Assembly (NCBI GenBank): GCA_011009095.1
Contig: VTPC01090692.1
Location: 62,001-126,000 of the forward strand
Direction: 5' to 3'
DNA: 64,000 nucleotides
DNA from: Ignelater luminosus
Taxonomy: Eukaryota; Arthropoda; Insecta; Coleoptera; Elateridae
The notes below the pieces were generated by a model. That model did no database searches, was not told where the DNA came from, and saw nothing but the letters and a program-made list of their open reading frames with translations. Position numbers and translations under genes: made by a program. Numbering within the stretch: the first letter of the stretch is position 1; each line of letters opens with the position of its first letter. This document shows positions 11,345-22,989 of the stretch, piece by piece.

Positions 11345-13820
11345 ATGGAATTACGCAACTAGCAAATTTAGATGATCTCTGTTACGTGTGTTCCCGATCG
11401 CTATTCTAATTTAATAAAACCCAACATGGGATGATCCTGGAGGATGTCTCTAATAAAATATTACATGGATAGGTAGCAGGATCCATTTTATGGCCTTCAA
11501 CTTGAACCTTACGTGTACATATCACTTTTTCTGTTTGTGTTCGAATTTAGAGTTGTTATCGTCATGAAGCTATTTTGTTATGCAGAAGGTCGGTCGGTCG
11601 GCGATCCCGTATTCAATTAAATTGTTCATCGAACTATCAACAGTTTTAAATAGTCTTAACATATAGAAATTATTAATTAAAAGTATTAGTACCTATTACT
11701 GCTTCGTTTTAATTACTACCACCATCATCGAAGGTCATTTAACTATCGACATTTTTATGTTGTAGCATTGCCTATGGAACATTTAGAGTATACGAGAGCC
11801 TAGTGTGTGTTCTTAAGGAAAATTAAGGCAAAACATTAACAATAAGCTATATTTTAGACTTAATAGCAATTATGATAGTGCGGTTCGTATAGTACAGCTA
11901 CGCAGATAAGCTCATAAAATCATAAAATTTGTTTACAGTGCTATAAGCACGGTAACTTCGAAACAGGCATTGAAAGTAGTAGAGAAGAATGAACTCCAGC
12001 TCGAGATTTATTAGGGTTCGGTTATTGGGTTAGGTCTAAATTTAGAAGGATCTAAGAATAACAATAAACAATTGATTTTTTTATTGCAGGTATTGGAGAA
12101 TGAACATTACGTAAATATCCTAATTGGAAATTTCAAATCTTAACATAATAATGAGAGATTGAAAATGCGTTTAATTTAGAATGCATCTACAATTAAATCA
12201 TTTCCGTGAAAGGTGCATACAGTGAAGCCTCTACTAGTAGACGCACCTAATCAACTGGACGCCTTTAATAGACTGCCACATCTCTTGGAATTTGCTTGTA
12301 TGTGTTTGGTTGCCTAATAAGCGGACGATTGTAACAAACGCAGTTAGATTTTTAAACCGTTTGTGTCCGCCTGTAGGAGATTCCATGTAATTATGTAAAA
12401 ATAAATAATAAGCAAGATGAACTTTTTAATTGACTTTTTTTGGTGACTATCAATAATCTACTTTTTTCATACTGTCTCATGCTATTGATCTAATTACATT
12501 AGCATGTTGATCACAGCCATAAAAGCTGAACCAAACAAAATACTGATACATGCCTTATCGATCCCAATAGCAAAATTTCTTGGTTATAATGATCTCAACA
12601 AGTAAGACACAGTCAATATGTGATCACCGTAGAATCTAATGCAAGAACAACTATTTTAATTGTCTACTAGGATGACACCTGCTACAATTGAAAAAAACTT
12701 GTAAATTAAGTTACTTATAAGGTTTTCTAAGTAATTCATGACATTATAACCTGGCAAGTTTTAGAATTGTGTAAATTTTGAGGATTATTACGTAGTGACA
12801 GTCGGTTTGCAATAGAATGAAATATCACATTTCACGCTTCGCACAAAATTTTGACGTTATTCTTATGAGAATTCTTCTGGGGACTTAGAATATTCTACAA
12901 ACCTGCAAATCGTTCGAATCGGGTTCATATTACCCAGACTTCACTATACCGTGTAGAAAAACACGACTAGACGTAAAAGAAGCTAAAACAACTCATATAA
13001 AGTGGAAAGTGAGAAATAATACTTAACATGAGTGTTTTTCCTATTTTAGATTAGTGTAACACTGGGCGTATCTTGTTTTCACTAATCTTAAGTTATTATT
13101 CCTTCCCCATGTCCTCTGATGACTTGTTATGTCTAAGTCGTTGGTTTTCATACAGTGTACGTTTATCTAGTGTATGTGACATCTTAACTACGTAATATTG
13201 CATTAAGAAGATATATCAATATACTTACTACGGCCAAATACTAAGCTAGAGCTTAACATTCTTGAATCGTTTTGGTCGAAGTGCAATCTGAAAACTTTGT
13301 CACATGTTTCTACAACTTCTATAACCAGAGTAGATCCATAGATTTCTAATATGAGAAGTCAATTACCAAGACGGATCCGTTGTTTAGCCTTAAGTCCGAA
13401 CCCCCATCATCACCCTTATTCTTCACTAGGGATGGAGGGAAACGAGGAATTTTCCTGATGGGTGGTATTTTTTTCCAGCGATATTAGGATAAACATTCTT
13501 TGCTTTAATATTTTTTAACCGCTAATTGAAAGTGAGTTCTTATGATTTAGCATTCTAACGAAACCACATGGTGGGCCGGTAGGATCTTCAATTTCCCGTG
13601 CCGCACTTTGCTGTCTTATTCACCTTCTTTCCACCTTCTTCCTCGTATTAAGGCGAATAATAATAAGTAGTCTGCTCATAATGCGGAAATACAATATTCG
13701 CCAACATAAACAGTATCGAAATTTAGAGTGCTGTGGAATTGCTCTCGCAATATGCATTTGTCATATTTGGCTTATTTGTCATTAGTTGTCATACTAATAT
13801 TGCTCTGGTGTTAAAATCGT
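11345..13820. other. AT-rich DNA, nothing recognised
   Basis: No gene or transposon ends recognised. A polypyrimidine tract with AG at 12087 has no convincing exon behind it. Confidence 0.4.
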
Positions 13821-13827
13821 CTTGAAA

Positions 13828-14872
13828 ATGGTTCTCACAACTGAGGAAAAAGTGTTTATAGTAGAGCATTATTTCCGTTCGTACGGAAATGGACGGGATA
13901 ATGGCCCAAGTTTGAAACAAGTCTCAGAAAAATAACGACAAGAGATTAACAAAGCGGCCCCCAGTAAAAGTGTAATGTTAGCCATTATTGAGAAATTTCG
14001 TCACACTGGTAGTGTGTTGTGTCAGCGCAAGGGCTCTTCAGGTCGTCGAAGAACAGTTTTTATCAACAATAATCAAGGACGCGTTCCTGACCACATCATA
14101 CAGTCTCCAAAAAAGAAGCTTTCGACGAACTGCCTATAAACTGAATATCAGTGAAACATCCACACGTCAACTGTTCAAATCTATTGGTGGTTTTCCTTAC
14201 CGCATTCAAATTGGACAACGACTAAACGTTGCGGACAAACGTGCATGAGAAGTTTACTGTGGACGAGTGTTGAGCCTAGTGTACAAAGATTCCAATTTCT
14301 TGATAAACGTATGATTTTTAGACGAAAGTCACATTTACCTTAACGGTTATAACAATCGACAAACAACTCGATTCCTTGGATTTGAACGCCTAGATGTCAT
14401 TATAGAGAAACTACTCGACTGTGAACGAGTTATCGTTTGGTGTGCTGTGTCTGAATATGGGATCATTGGTCCTTATTTTGTTCAGGACTAGGACGAGCAT
14501 CCAGTTACTGTTAACCAAGAGCGTTACAGAGAGAACGTTATTACACCTTTTGTGAGAGATTTACGAAACTTTTGCCGCGCACGAAATTTGCAGATGCACA
14601 GGCAATGGTTTCAACAGAACGGCGCAACGAACCATACAGCCAGACTCTCCCTAGCCTTACTTCATGAACATTTTGAAAGCATAATAATTTCTCATTCATC
14701 TGATCTGACGCCACCTGATGCAAACATTCGGGGCATGCTGAAGGAATCAATATTTCGACCAGAAGATCCTCCAGCAAGTAATGGAGAACTACGACGAAAG
14801 ATAATAACCTATCTTTAGCAACTGCACGTACTACTCTTTATAATCTGTTAGATAATCTGCAAAATCGTTAAA
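13828..14872 (+). pseudogene. Mariner/Tc-type transposase relic with DUF4817-like N-terminus
   Basis: The ATG at 13828 opens MVLTTEEKVFIVEHYFRSYG, then GPSLKQVSE, SKSVMLAIIEKFRHTGSV and a GRRRTV linker. This is the helix-turn-helix start (DUF4817 type) of a common insect mariner-like transposase. The frame then shifts. SFRRTAYKLNISETSTRQLF and GGFPYRIQ continue the DNA-binding half, FLDESHIYLNGY (first catalytic Asp at 14321) and VIVWCAVSEYGIIGPYF lie in another frame, then WFQQNGATNHTAR and SDLTPPD follow. The second catalytic Asp is Asn in WFQQN. At least three frame changes and several stops (TAA after VSEK) make it dead. No flanking terminal inverted repeats were found. It would have cut and pasted its own DNA in the nucleus. 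Confidence 0.85.
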
Positions 14873-15116
14873 GATGCACATTTTGAACAATTAAATTATA
14901 TAAATTAAAAAATAAATACAATTTTTATTTTCGATACTGTTTATTTTAGCGAATACTGTATAGGGGTTGCAGCTTTTGTAGGAATCAAACAAAGCTACAT
15001 ATGATGGCCGGTTTATATTCAACTTGTAAACTACAGGCATCTTAAAGTGCATAGCGACTTTGCAAGGCTGCTTTCGGAGCATTTTTGCTTTGGAAGAACC
15101 AGCACGGATAGTCAGT

Positions 15117-15355
15117 CTCAGTTGTGATTGAGAGGCAAAATGTCATCATATGTACTCTGGTGAAGCTACAAAATCACAAAACGTCGGTCTGTACAAAGCA
15201 TGTTCAAAAACCGAAAGTGCCCGGTTTGCGTTGAGGTGAGACCAGCTTCCAACCAAAACCAGGTATTGACAGTGCAAGATGCGCTTTGTGAGTCCGCCGC
15301 ACAAACCACCTTTGCAAAGTCGATACACCCTTTTATGCAATATAACTGAAATGAG
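15117..15355. mobile_element. 239-bp miniature of the CTCAGTTGTG element
   Basis: The left end CTCAGTTGTGATTG, followed by a close match to AAATGTCATCA.GTGTACT..GT..GC.ACAAAATCAC, and the right end ACCAGGTATTGA...GCAAAGTCGATA.AC.CTTTTATGCA...AACTGAAATGAG, match the two ends of the 1.37-kb element at 35349-36718. The interior is deleted, as in a MITE derived from a longer parent. A minus-strand open frame at 15146-15340 is a by-product. The target duplication was not resolved. Confidence 0.75.
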
Positions 15356-15359
15356 AAGA

Positions 15360-16175
15360 GTTACTTGCTAATATGCAGACTGTAATTATTGTCAAATTCA
15401 TATTTCGTAAAGAGTGAGCAATTATTATTATCAGAACTCTTGAGTGCCATCTTCCATAATGGATAGATCACGAAAGTGCAAAATTGGACTTTTCATAATA
15501 AGAGTACAAAATCAGTACAAAGAACTATTAGACCTAACACAGTCTCTTCCAAAACCATTACAGCTGCTATTGATGTTATAGTCGAAGCCACTAGAAAAGA
15601 TCATTCAAAGCTATCTAAAGTTGTCCAGATAGGACAGAGAACTAGCTAATAAAACAAGTTCTGCTTCCAGACGTGTTTCTTGATAAGTATTTGCACGCGA
15701 ACAAATGCGATTTAATAATATGATCGAAGGAAGTGTGTAACTTTCGAAACTGAGAAAATCCGTTCTCTGTACAGCAGCAGAGACACACTTTGAACGTAAG
15801 TGTTAGATTCTTTCTTTACAAACTGTAAACTGAATCTGTAATAATCCCAAACGGCTTACTACAAATAAATGCTCTGGAAATACGTAAAATGTCTTTCAGG
15901 AAGCCTTTAAGCACGTATATCTGTTTCTTTACCAGATTAAGAAAAAAATCAATGAAATTAAGGCTTTCGAATGCCCTAATTAAGATGTACTTCACTCTTA
16001 ATTCCTAAGAATCCTAGACAAAGAAGAATAATTAAACGTAAGATTTAATGATGGACATGGTTTTTGTCTAGTAAGAAACCTCACCGCCTGAGTTTTTGCC
16101 GAGTTAAGGAAAACCAGGAACCAAGCTTTGAAAGAACATTATCGTATTTACTTTAAGTGTTTTCACGTTTTCTCC
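15360..16175. other. AT-rich DNA, possibly 3' portion of the adjacent retroelement
   Basis: This segment lies downstream of the minus-strand reverse-transcriptase relic in that relic's own direction, so part of it may be its tail. No motif proves this. Confidence 0.25.
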
Positions 16176-16179
16176 GGTA

Positions 16180-16565
16180 TGGAAAATCAGCACAAAAAGT
16201 GAAACTTCTCATTTCTTGTGAGTAGATTTAAATCGTTTAATAATAGAAGAAACAGAATGGGACCAAAGACAGAACCTTGAGGGACTTCCATTTCTATATC
16301 TCTCCCTTCAGACTTTATTTTGCAATTATTGCAGTAAGAGTAGACTTAGCAGAAGAAGAATTGTCCTGGTTTTGGTTAATAAATACAATAACTGTTCAGA
16401 AAACATGATAATTGATCAAGAAAACGATATTGGAAGATTTTTGGAAAAATATTGTCAATAGTTATTGCTCTATAATTTTCTATGGCTTGTGGATCCTTTT
16501 TTTTAATGCAGGTATTATTTTACCTACTACTTTCAGAAAAGATGAAAATTTGCAGTTGATTTAAT
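16180..16565 (-). pseudogene. Non-LTR retrotransposon reverse-transcriptase relic
   Basis: Read on the minus strand, the order of blocks is that of an RT of the Jockey/CR1 kind. First comes KVVGKIIPALKK, then a frame change and DPQAIENYRAITI with KIFQYRFLDQL. Farther on is the diagnostic VPQGSVFGPILFLLLLNDL, and after a one-base shift FCADF at the position of the catalytic FADD motif. Stops and shifts make it dead. Clade assignment is only approximate. Confidence 0.8.
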
Positions 16566-16569
16566 GCCA

Positions 16570-18630
16570 AACTAATTACTGTTGACGTTGACAAATCAAA
16601 TAATTGAAATGTCGAGTACACCCGGTATATGTATTATAGCGGCATGACATGTGAAGAAAGGAAAACAGCGGATGTGGACAGTAATCTTTCGCCATATATG
16701 AAAGGAAACGATTATTGTGTATAAGAATAGATTCTTATTTTTGTATTATGTACTTTCTATCACTTTCGGTAATAATAACAGTAACAGATTGTGAAGGGAA
16801 CTCGTCCAAATGACAAGTTGAAAATAACAATTCATCATTTTTAAATTCTGTTTTTCAACACTATCTTGAAGAATCTTAATCGTTGCTACTTACGTCTTTT
16901 ATACGTAGTTTCCAGGTTAATTTTATAATATAATAAGTGGTTTTTAAGAACCTGCACATTTATAAATAGTTAAATAAATTAATTGCTGTTTGTGTGTTTA
17001 TGTATAAATTATTTCAGTAATGGATTTTTTTTGTCTAAGTTTGGAATTGTAATTTAAATTTCATAAAGGAGAAAAAAAACAAATAAAAAACCGTTTTGGT
17101 GAATTTCAATTCAATTAAATTGCAATTTGTTTCCCTTTTTGGAAATGATTGCTGCATGTATTTAAAAATCAAAAGAAAGCAAAAATGATCCGATTTTATA
17201 TTCATGTAATTTGAAATGTTAAAATCTTCTTGGTTTGAAATAAAAGCGAATGTTTGTCTGGAATAAGACGAAATTTCCAAGTATAAACCGTTTCGACTTC
17301 GTTTATGTATGCATAATCTTTGAAACTCGCATAGACTAACCATTTCTTTACAATAACAAAAAAATGTTTTTCTAAAATAACAAAAGCTTTTTTTTTTAAA
17401 TTTCTTTATTAGTTTCTTTGAGAATTTTTTTTATATGAAATTAAATATTAATGCACACATTTGTAATTAATCATTGCCTGTAAAATATGAATCTTCAGAA
17501 ACGTTTTCGATAGGAATTTTATCAGGCGGAAATCTTTTCATAACTAATCATTTTTTAAATTCGGCTAAATTAAGTATACGAGGAATATTAAGAGGAAAAT
17601 GAAACCGCAAGTGTTGATCACTTTACAGTCATGTGAATTGCAAGTGTCATTAAAAGTCGTTGGAGCTAGTGTTTCGGACAGTTTTTAATTTAAATGGTTT
17701 TGGTTATATTTGTGTCAATTTAGATTTTTATTCAGAAAACGAAACATCAGCATTAAAAATACAGGTACGTGCATATATACTGTATGTCCAAATGTATTTC
17801 TGATAATTTAAAGATCTTTGTTTTCAAAATATCTTTACGTTTTGTTATTTGTATGTTATTCCCAACGCATTTGCTTTAATTTGCCTATTACGTTGAAACT
17901 GTATGCGTTTCTGGGTTTTGAACATCCGGAGTACTTGTTAAGTTTTGTCTTTTTATCATTGCATTTGACATGATTTTGAGCAAGCTTTTCTCCAGCTCAT
18001 TTGTCGGAGAGTACTGATGGATCTTGTAGTACCTACCTGTTTGCCATGGCCAAACTTCTCTATCTCTGATGGAGGGCTAGGAAAATCTAAAGAGTCAAGA
18101 CACGTGCGATCTTTTCTGGTATCTTCTCTAAAGAATTTAGTGTAGCAGCAATATAGAACGGCAGATGCAGTTACAATGCGTTTGATCTTTATTAGTTTGG
18201 CAATGAATCATCAATGATGATGATTTGGATTTGTATTTATCGGCAGATGTAAGTTTTGTAATTTAAAGATAGGCCTTTTCTGAATTTGGAAGTTCGTTGA
18301 TGTCCTTTTTCTGGATTGTACTAAACCATGTGGCCAAAGAAGTAATAAATTCTAAAAAGTTTCAGGCTTTCTATTTAGTAGTTTTTTACTTATACTTTGT
18401 TCAGTGGAACTATGACAAAATTCGAGCTTAACTTGTTCAAGTATTTTCTGCAAACCTTCTAAGAATATTTCAGTTACGTTGAAATATGCATTCTAAGACT
18501 CAAGACTCAAACTCAGACATTATCAGACATCCGCTTACCCCCGCCGATCTGCGAACTCTTCACTTTCGAACTTTCTTTCATTCTTCAATTGACCATGTTG
18601 TTGCGTTTCACAACCCAATTTAATTTCTTT
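16570..18630. other. AT-rich DNA; weak candidate noncoding exon at about 17640-17763
   Basis: Most of it holds nothing. Around 17763 the plus strand reads TACAG|GTACGT, a good 5' splice site preceded by a slightly less AT-rich stretch that could be a noncoding exon. No promoter or coding frame supports it. Confidence 0.2.
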
Positions 18631-18631
18631 T

Positions 18632-18790
18632 GATCAATAAATAAAGACAAAAATTACTATTGTCTCCCCACAAAAGTTTCAAAAATTCGTGCAAGCATTG
18701 ACTATCATACCTCCAGACGCCTTGTTTGGACTGGAACTTTTGAAACTTTTGTGAGGAGACAATAGTAATTTTTGTCTTTTATTTATTGAT
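18632..18790. repeat. Foldback hairpin with ~53-bp near-identical arms
   Basis: The left arm starts GATCAATAAATAAAGACAAA and ends AGTTTCAAAA. The right arm is its reverse complement with about two differences, one of them a single-base indel. The loop is about 50-55 bases. Both arms carry AAATTACTATTGTCTCC. High arm identity suggests a recent insertion or ongoing gene conversion. It has no coding capacity, so it is a foldback MITE, or two oppositely placed fragments of one repeat. Confidence 0.8.
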
Positions 18791-19139
18791 CCAATAAACA
18801 CCCCTCTATAAGTTAGAACTTTTTATTTTTATATAATAGGTTTATAGTTTTCCTATTTGAAAATTTTGAATTTAATTTCTTTTATTAGCACCTAACAATG
18901 GTTTTCTTATTGTTACTCAGCCGCTTAACTGGAGTCTGCGTTTGATATTTGCAACATCGACAGGCTTATCTCGATTTACATTTGCTTGTTTTACTACTTC
19001 TACTAGGTTTGCTCATAATCTTCTCTTGAAGTCTTGGTTTATCTAGTACATCTTTTGTTTGTAATTTCTTTCAACGGTCTTCAATTTTTTAAATGTTGTG
19101 GTCAACTGTGTTTCGTGTTATATTACTTGAAATTTGTAT

Positions 19140-19290
19140 TAAAAAAACTGAAATAGCGTTGACTATACCATTTTCCAGAAAAGAAAGAAACAGGATTGAG
19201 CCAACTGTCTGAACACTCTGAGGAATTCCACAACAAAGAATGTGGGGAAACTTCCGCTAAATACTTTACAAAATATGACTAGTAAGACGA
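19140..19290 (-). pseudogene. Reverse-transcriptase scrap (GIPQ...GSILFL block)
   Basis: The minus strand reads GIPQSVQTVGSILFLSFL, which fits the RT block GIPQGSVLGSILFL with a small insertion. Upstream on that strand (19290-19440) the DNA is plausibly more of the same ORF but shifted and full of stops. Non-LTR origin is inferred from the block and from the similar relic 2.7 kb away in the same orientation. Confidence 0.6.
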
Positions 19291-19449
19291 ATTACGCCAA
19301 GTTATAAGGCTAGTTGGAAGTCGACAATTACCGATTTGGTTCTGTAAGCCTGTGGTTGATCTAAAAGTTTCTTTCCATTCTGTGAAATACTAGCCTTTTT
19401 TGGCTCATTGGGCAAATTTATAAAAAAGCGTTGATTATTTCATAAGCTA

Positions 19450-21820
19450 GTCGGTTTTGAAAGGATTTAGTTAATTGCATTATATTATGTGTTGGAATGA
19501 TAGTTAATAACATCAATGGTGAATCTTAAAGAAAAACTGAAAAAGAACATGAACTTCATATTACAATCCAATATTATCAGGCTTGATGGGTTTTTTGAAG
19601 ATCTGAAATTTGTAATATTCTTACTATAGTAAATTCAGGTCCAAGAGATACTGGAGGTAAACAATGATCAGTGCGTGATCGTCCCGCATCAGCATTGTGA
19701 TTGGCCGCCGAGCGTAAGAAGGCTGAGACAGTAAAACCCTGTCCAATGCAGTAGCTGCTTGTTCACGTGCATTTGTTTACATGCGCTATCTCTTGAACAC
19801 AAATACACTATAGGAACATTCTACAAAGAGCCAACTGCAAAGCAAGTGGCATAAGTTGCTCACCACTTGTTAAAAATTTTTGATAAATTTGAGATGTCCA
19901 GCATTAGTTGTAAGGACACGAATGGTGTCGTCATCATCAAAGTCGAGGGTTCGCCAAAGAAAGTAGTTACATTTTGACAGTTTGAATAGGAGACGAGTCA
20001 AACCTAAAGTGTTCAATTGAATAGAATTCTATTTGGGTGAGAAACTAAATCATACCGAGCAATTTATTTTGCCATTTACTGCTCTGAGCGAAATTTTGCC
20101 CATGAAGAAATAGTATTTCAAACTGATACGTCGAAAATTCAGATAATAATCGTGCTGCTAGCTGGTGAGAAGTAACAAAGTGGAGAGTTATCACAAAAAG
20201 AATAAGATAGAAATTAAAGTAAATTGAGGTTATCTGCATACTAAGTATAAAATTGAAATTCATCAGATTCACATTATTTGTTTGGTATGTTGGTATGTTA
20301 ACATGAAATACTATTTTGTTTAAAATGTTTTTTTTTTTCAAAGTAAATTCAACCAGACGTTAAATGAACCATCTACTATCGTATTTCTTTTATATTCTAA
20401 ATTCTTTGTGAGTTACTATTTACGTAGATAACAAGGTAGGTAATTGAAAATAACATTGCGTTGTATAGCAACCACGAAAAAAGCTCAAAAGTTTATTCAA
20501 AAGCTTATACCGTCGTCGTGTTGTATTTTACACAGTTTTACTTCTCCTTTCATCGTAAAACCATCGTTTGCAATTTTACCTTTTGAAAATGCTGTTATTC
20601 ATTTATATATTGTCAACCTAGAAAGGATTATCTAAATTTATTCACAGCATGTAAATCTAATAACAATAACCTGCAATCCCGTTAAATAATGAAAAATATG
20701 ACTACATTGAAATGATAATTTTATGAGAAAGTAATAATAAAATTTCCTCGTTTCGCATTTTTATGTTTATTTATCGCTTAAGATTTTTTTATTTCATCAT
20801 TTGTAGGTTTATTGGAACCATTTGCTCGTTATAAATTTGCAAATGTCTAGAAGTAACTGTATATTCCTTCGACTCTATCCAAACTCACACACAACTCACA
20901 ACTCACGCAGCATATTATTTGTGTATAGTTTAGTTACTAATATATCCGTCTTTGTCGGCATATAACAGGACTCTTATAGCTTTATGAGGGTCAGGGGGAA
21001 AGAGAGGAACTTGTAATGCACAACACACAAGATGTTCTTTCCTACTCTGTCTACGCAAAATAACGGATCCTACGTAGACCTACAAACTCGCTTTATACAC
21101 TCGAACCGCTTTTAGTTTTATGTTCACACAAATACGTTGGATTACCTTACCTAACATTCCCTATCAGTAATTTAGTCTGCAGGATGGTTATCTAACACAC
21201 ATTCGATTTCTGTGTTACTATAAACCCGGTTTATAACATGTAGTATTACATTTATGTATTTTTTACTTTTTAGATATTTAATTTTAGATAAAGTGATAAA
21301 AAAAGGTAACCTTAAATTAAAGCCGAGGAAACTCAAATATAATTAATGTGATAAGGGGTCAAGGTACCTATAATTATTACCCTTGCGCATATTTCAAATA
21401 TTTACAAGGTTTAATCTAGTATTTTGCTGAATTATTCCGAAGCTCTATTAAATTTATAATCTAAATAATCTAATATTAAGAGGCAACGGAAGGCATTAAA
21501 CATGAATGGAGATTTGATCGACGTTTTCAGCATCAATCTATTATTATTTTTATTGGGTTGAACACCTTTCGATATAATAAAAAATGATCTTATGCTATAA
21601 ATGGCGTTTCCTTATTTTTATGCAGAATTTATGCCCTCCTTTGCGTTTTTCTAGTTAAAGTTTCATTAAAATTTATATTTCTCCAGTATCTAGTAAAAAA
21701 TTGAGTACTATAAGCTGTAAGGTTTTTATGCACCATTGGTCAATTGTAGGTAGCAAAATATATCTCGAACAAGTCGAAAATAATTTTCTTTTAAGAGCAA
21801 GCTCAAAATCTCAACTACTC
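19450..21820. other. AT-rich DNA, nothing recognised
   Basis: No coding block, splice-bounded exon or paired repeat end found. Small open frames at 20045-20341 and 20444-20635 have AT-driven composition. Confidence 0.4.
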
Positions 21821-21829
21821 AAAATATTT

Positions 21830-22985
21830 TGATAAGTGACTGTAGGGACATGTGAACAGGACGTGGACCGGCTTTACGTTTTCTGGTCAAATACTCTTGC
21901 TGTCGTCTTTTGCCAAAACCTAATAACTGTTACTTTACTTGTTTTACAAGTAACGCAATTTTTGAATTTTAATAACGCCATTCATTTGCATATCTTGTAA
22001 CTAAAGCTACTAGATTTTAAATTGAGGCGACAGCTTGTGACGGACATCCAAAACGTGCTTGCTGCTGAAATATCAATTTCGAGTTAGTAATTATCAGATA
22101 TTGGAAAAGGACAACCTAAAACTATGACCCAACTTATCGAGTTTCTTCCTTCCACCGGATAGTGATTCAGTGAGTATGCTTCATAGTCTCAAAAGTACTT
22201 GTTGACACCGAATTCAAGTCAGGTAAAGCACGAGGCTTGCAGAGAAGTTTACTCTTAAAGTCTAGCACTCGAGAGACTCTGAGGCCAAATAGGACCGAAA
22301 TCCAGAATCTCATGGTTTTTTGCCTAGGATATGGTGTTGTGCTTCACGCGCTCTTTGGGTATGAGAGCCCAGGCTGTCTGAGAATCTTCACAGTTGCCAC
22401 CGGACGATGATGACGTCGTTATAGCTGGCAAGAAGACTGCTCATGCTTTCCAGGTTGATTCTGCGATGAATCGTCGAGGGGTAAGGCACCACGCAAGTCA
22501 CCGNNNNNNNNNNAGGTCTCACAGCCCCTACCAGCACTTTTTACGCGGTAGATTGGTTCTGAAAAATAAAATCTGTTTTTTGCTACCATTGTCCTGGCCA
22601 ACAACATTGTTATGATCGTTGTAACTTATTTCACTCATCACTCACCGACGACACGACGAATCCTTGAAACGTTGCTCCAAACACTGTTGGTCTTGGGTTC
22701 TGCTCCGTGCACCGTCATTATCCACGTTCCAACGAGCTCGTTATGACTACAGTTCCTCTACTTTTTGACAAAGACTTCCAACTTGATACCTGTTCCTGCC
22801 TCTTTATACCACCATACTGCAGACTGATCAGTGTCTTGTGGACTGGATCAGGCGACTAAAAACGTCCGAAGCGACTTGGTTGAGCGACGATGTCATGGAG
22901 AGTTGTCTACAGCCGTCTACTACGATGGAAATGTCTTGGGGTGCGGCCTCTTAAGCATGAAAGTAAAAGCATAACATTTGGCAAC
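21830..22985. other. GC-richer block interrupted by a gap, probably transposon-derived
   Basis: Base composition is clearly less AT-rich than either flank and many short open frames occur on both strands across the N run. I recognise no domain. Old LTR-element or DNA-transposon sequence is the likeliest content, but a decayed gene is not excluded. Confidence 0.3.
22504..22513. other. Assembly gap (10 N) in repeat-like DNA
   Basis: A ten-N placeholder within the GC-richer block 21830-22980. Its identical length to the other two gaps shows it is a scaffold convention, not a measured size. Confidence 0.95.
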
Positions 22986-22989
22986 ACTG

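Noticed and set aside
12060..12100. TTTTTTTATTGCAG|GTATTGG as another recursive splice site
   Set aside because: GTATTGG is a poor donor and no second donor or coding frame follows.
16490..16520. TTTTTTTTAATGCAG|GTATT on the plus strand as a splice site
   Set aside because: The same bases are the antisense of the reverse-transcriptase block IIPALKK.
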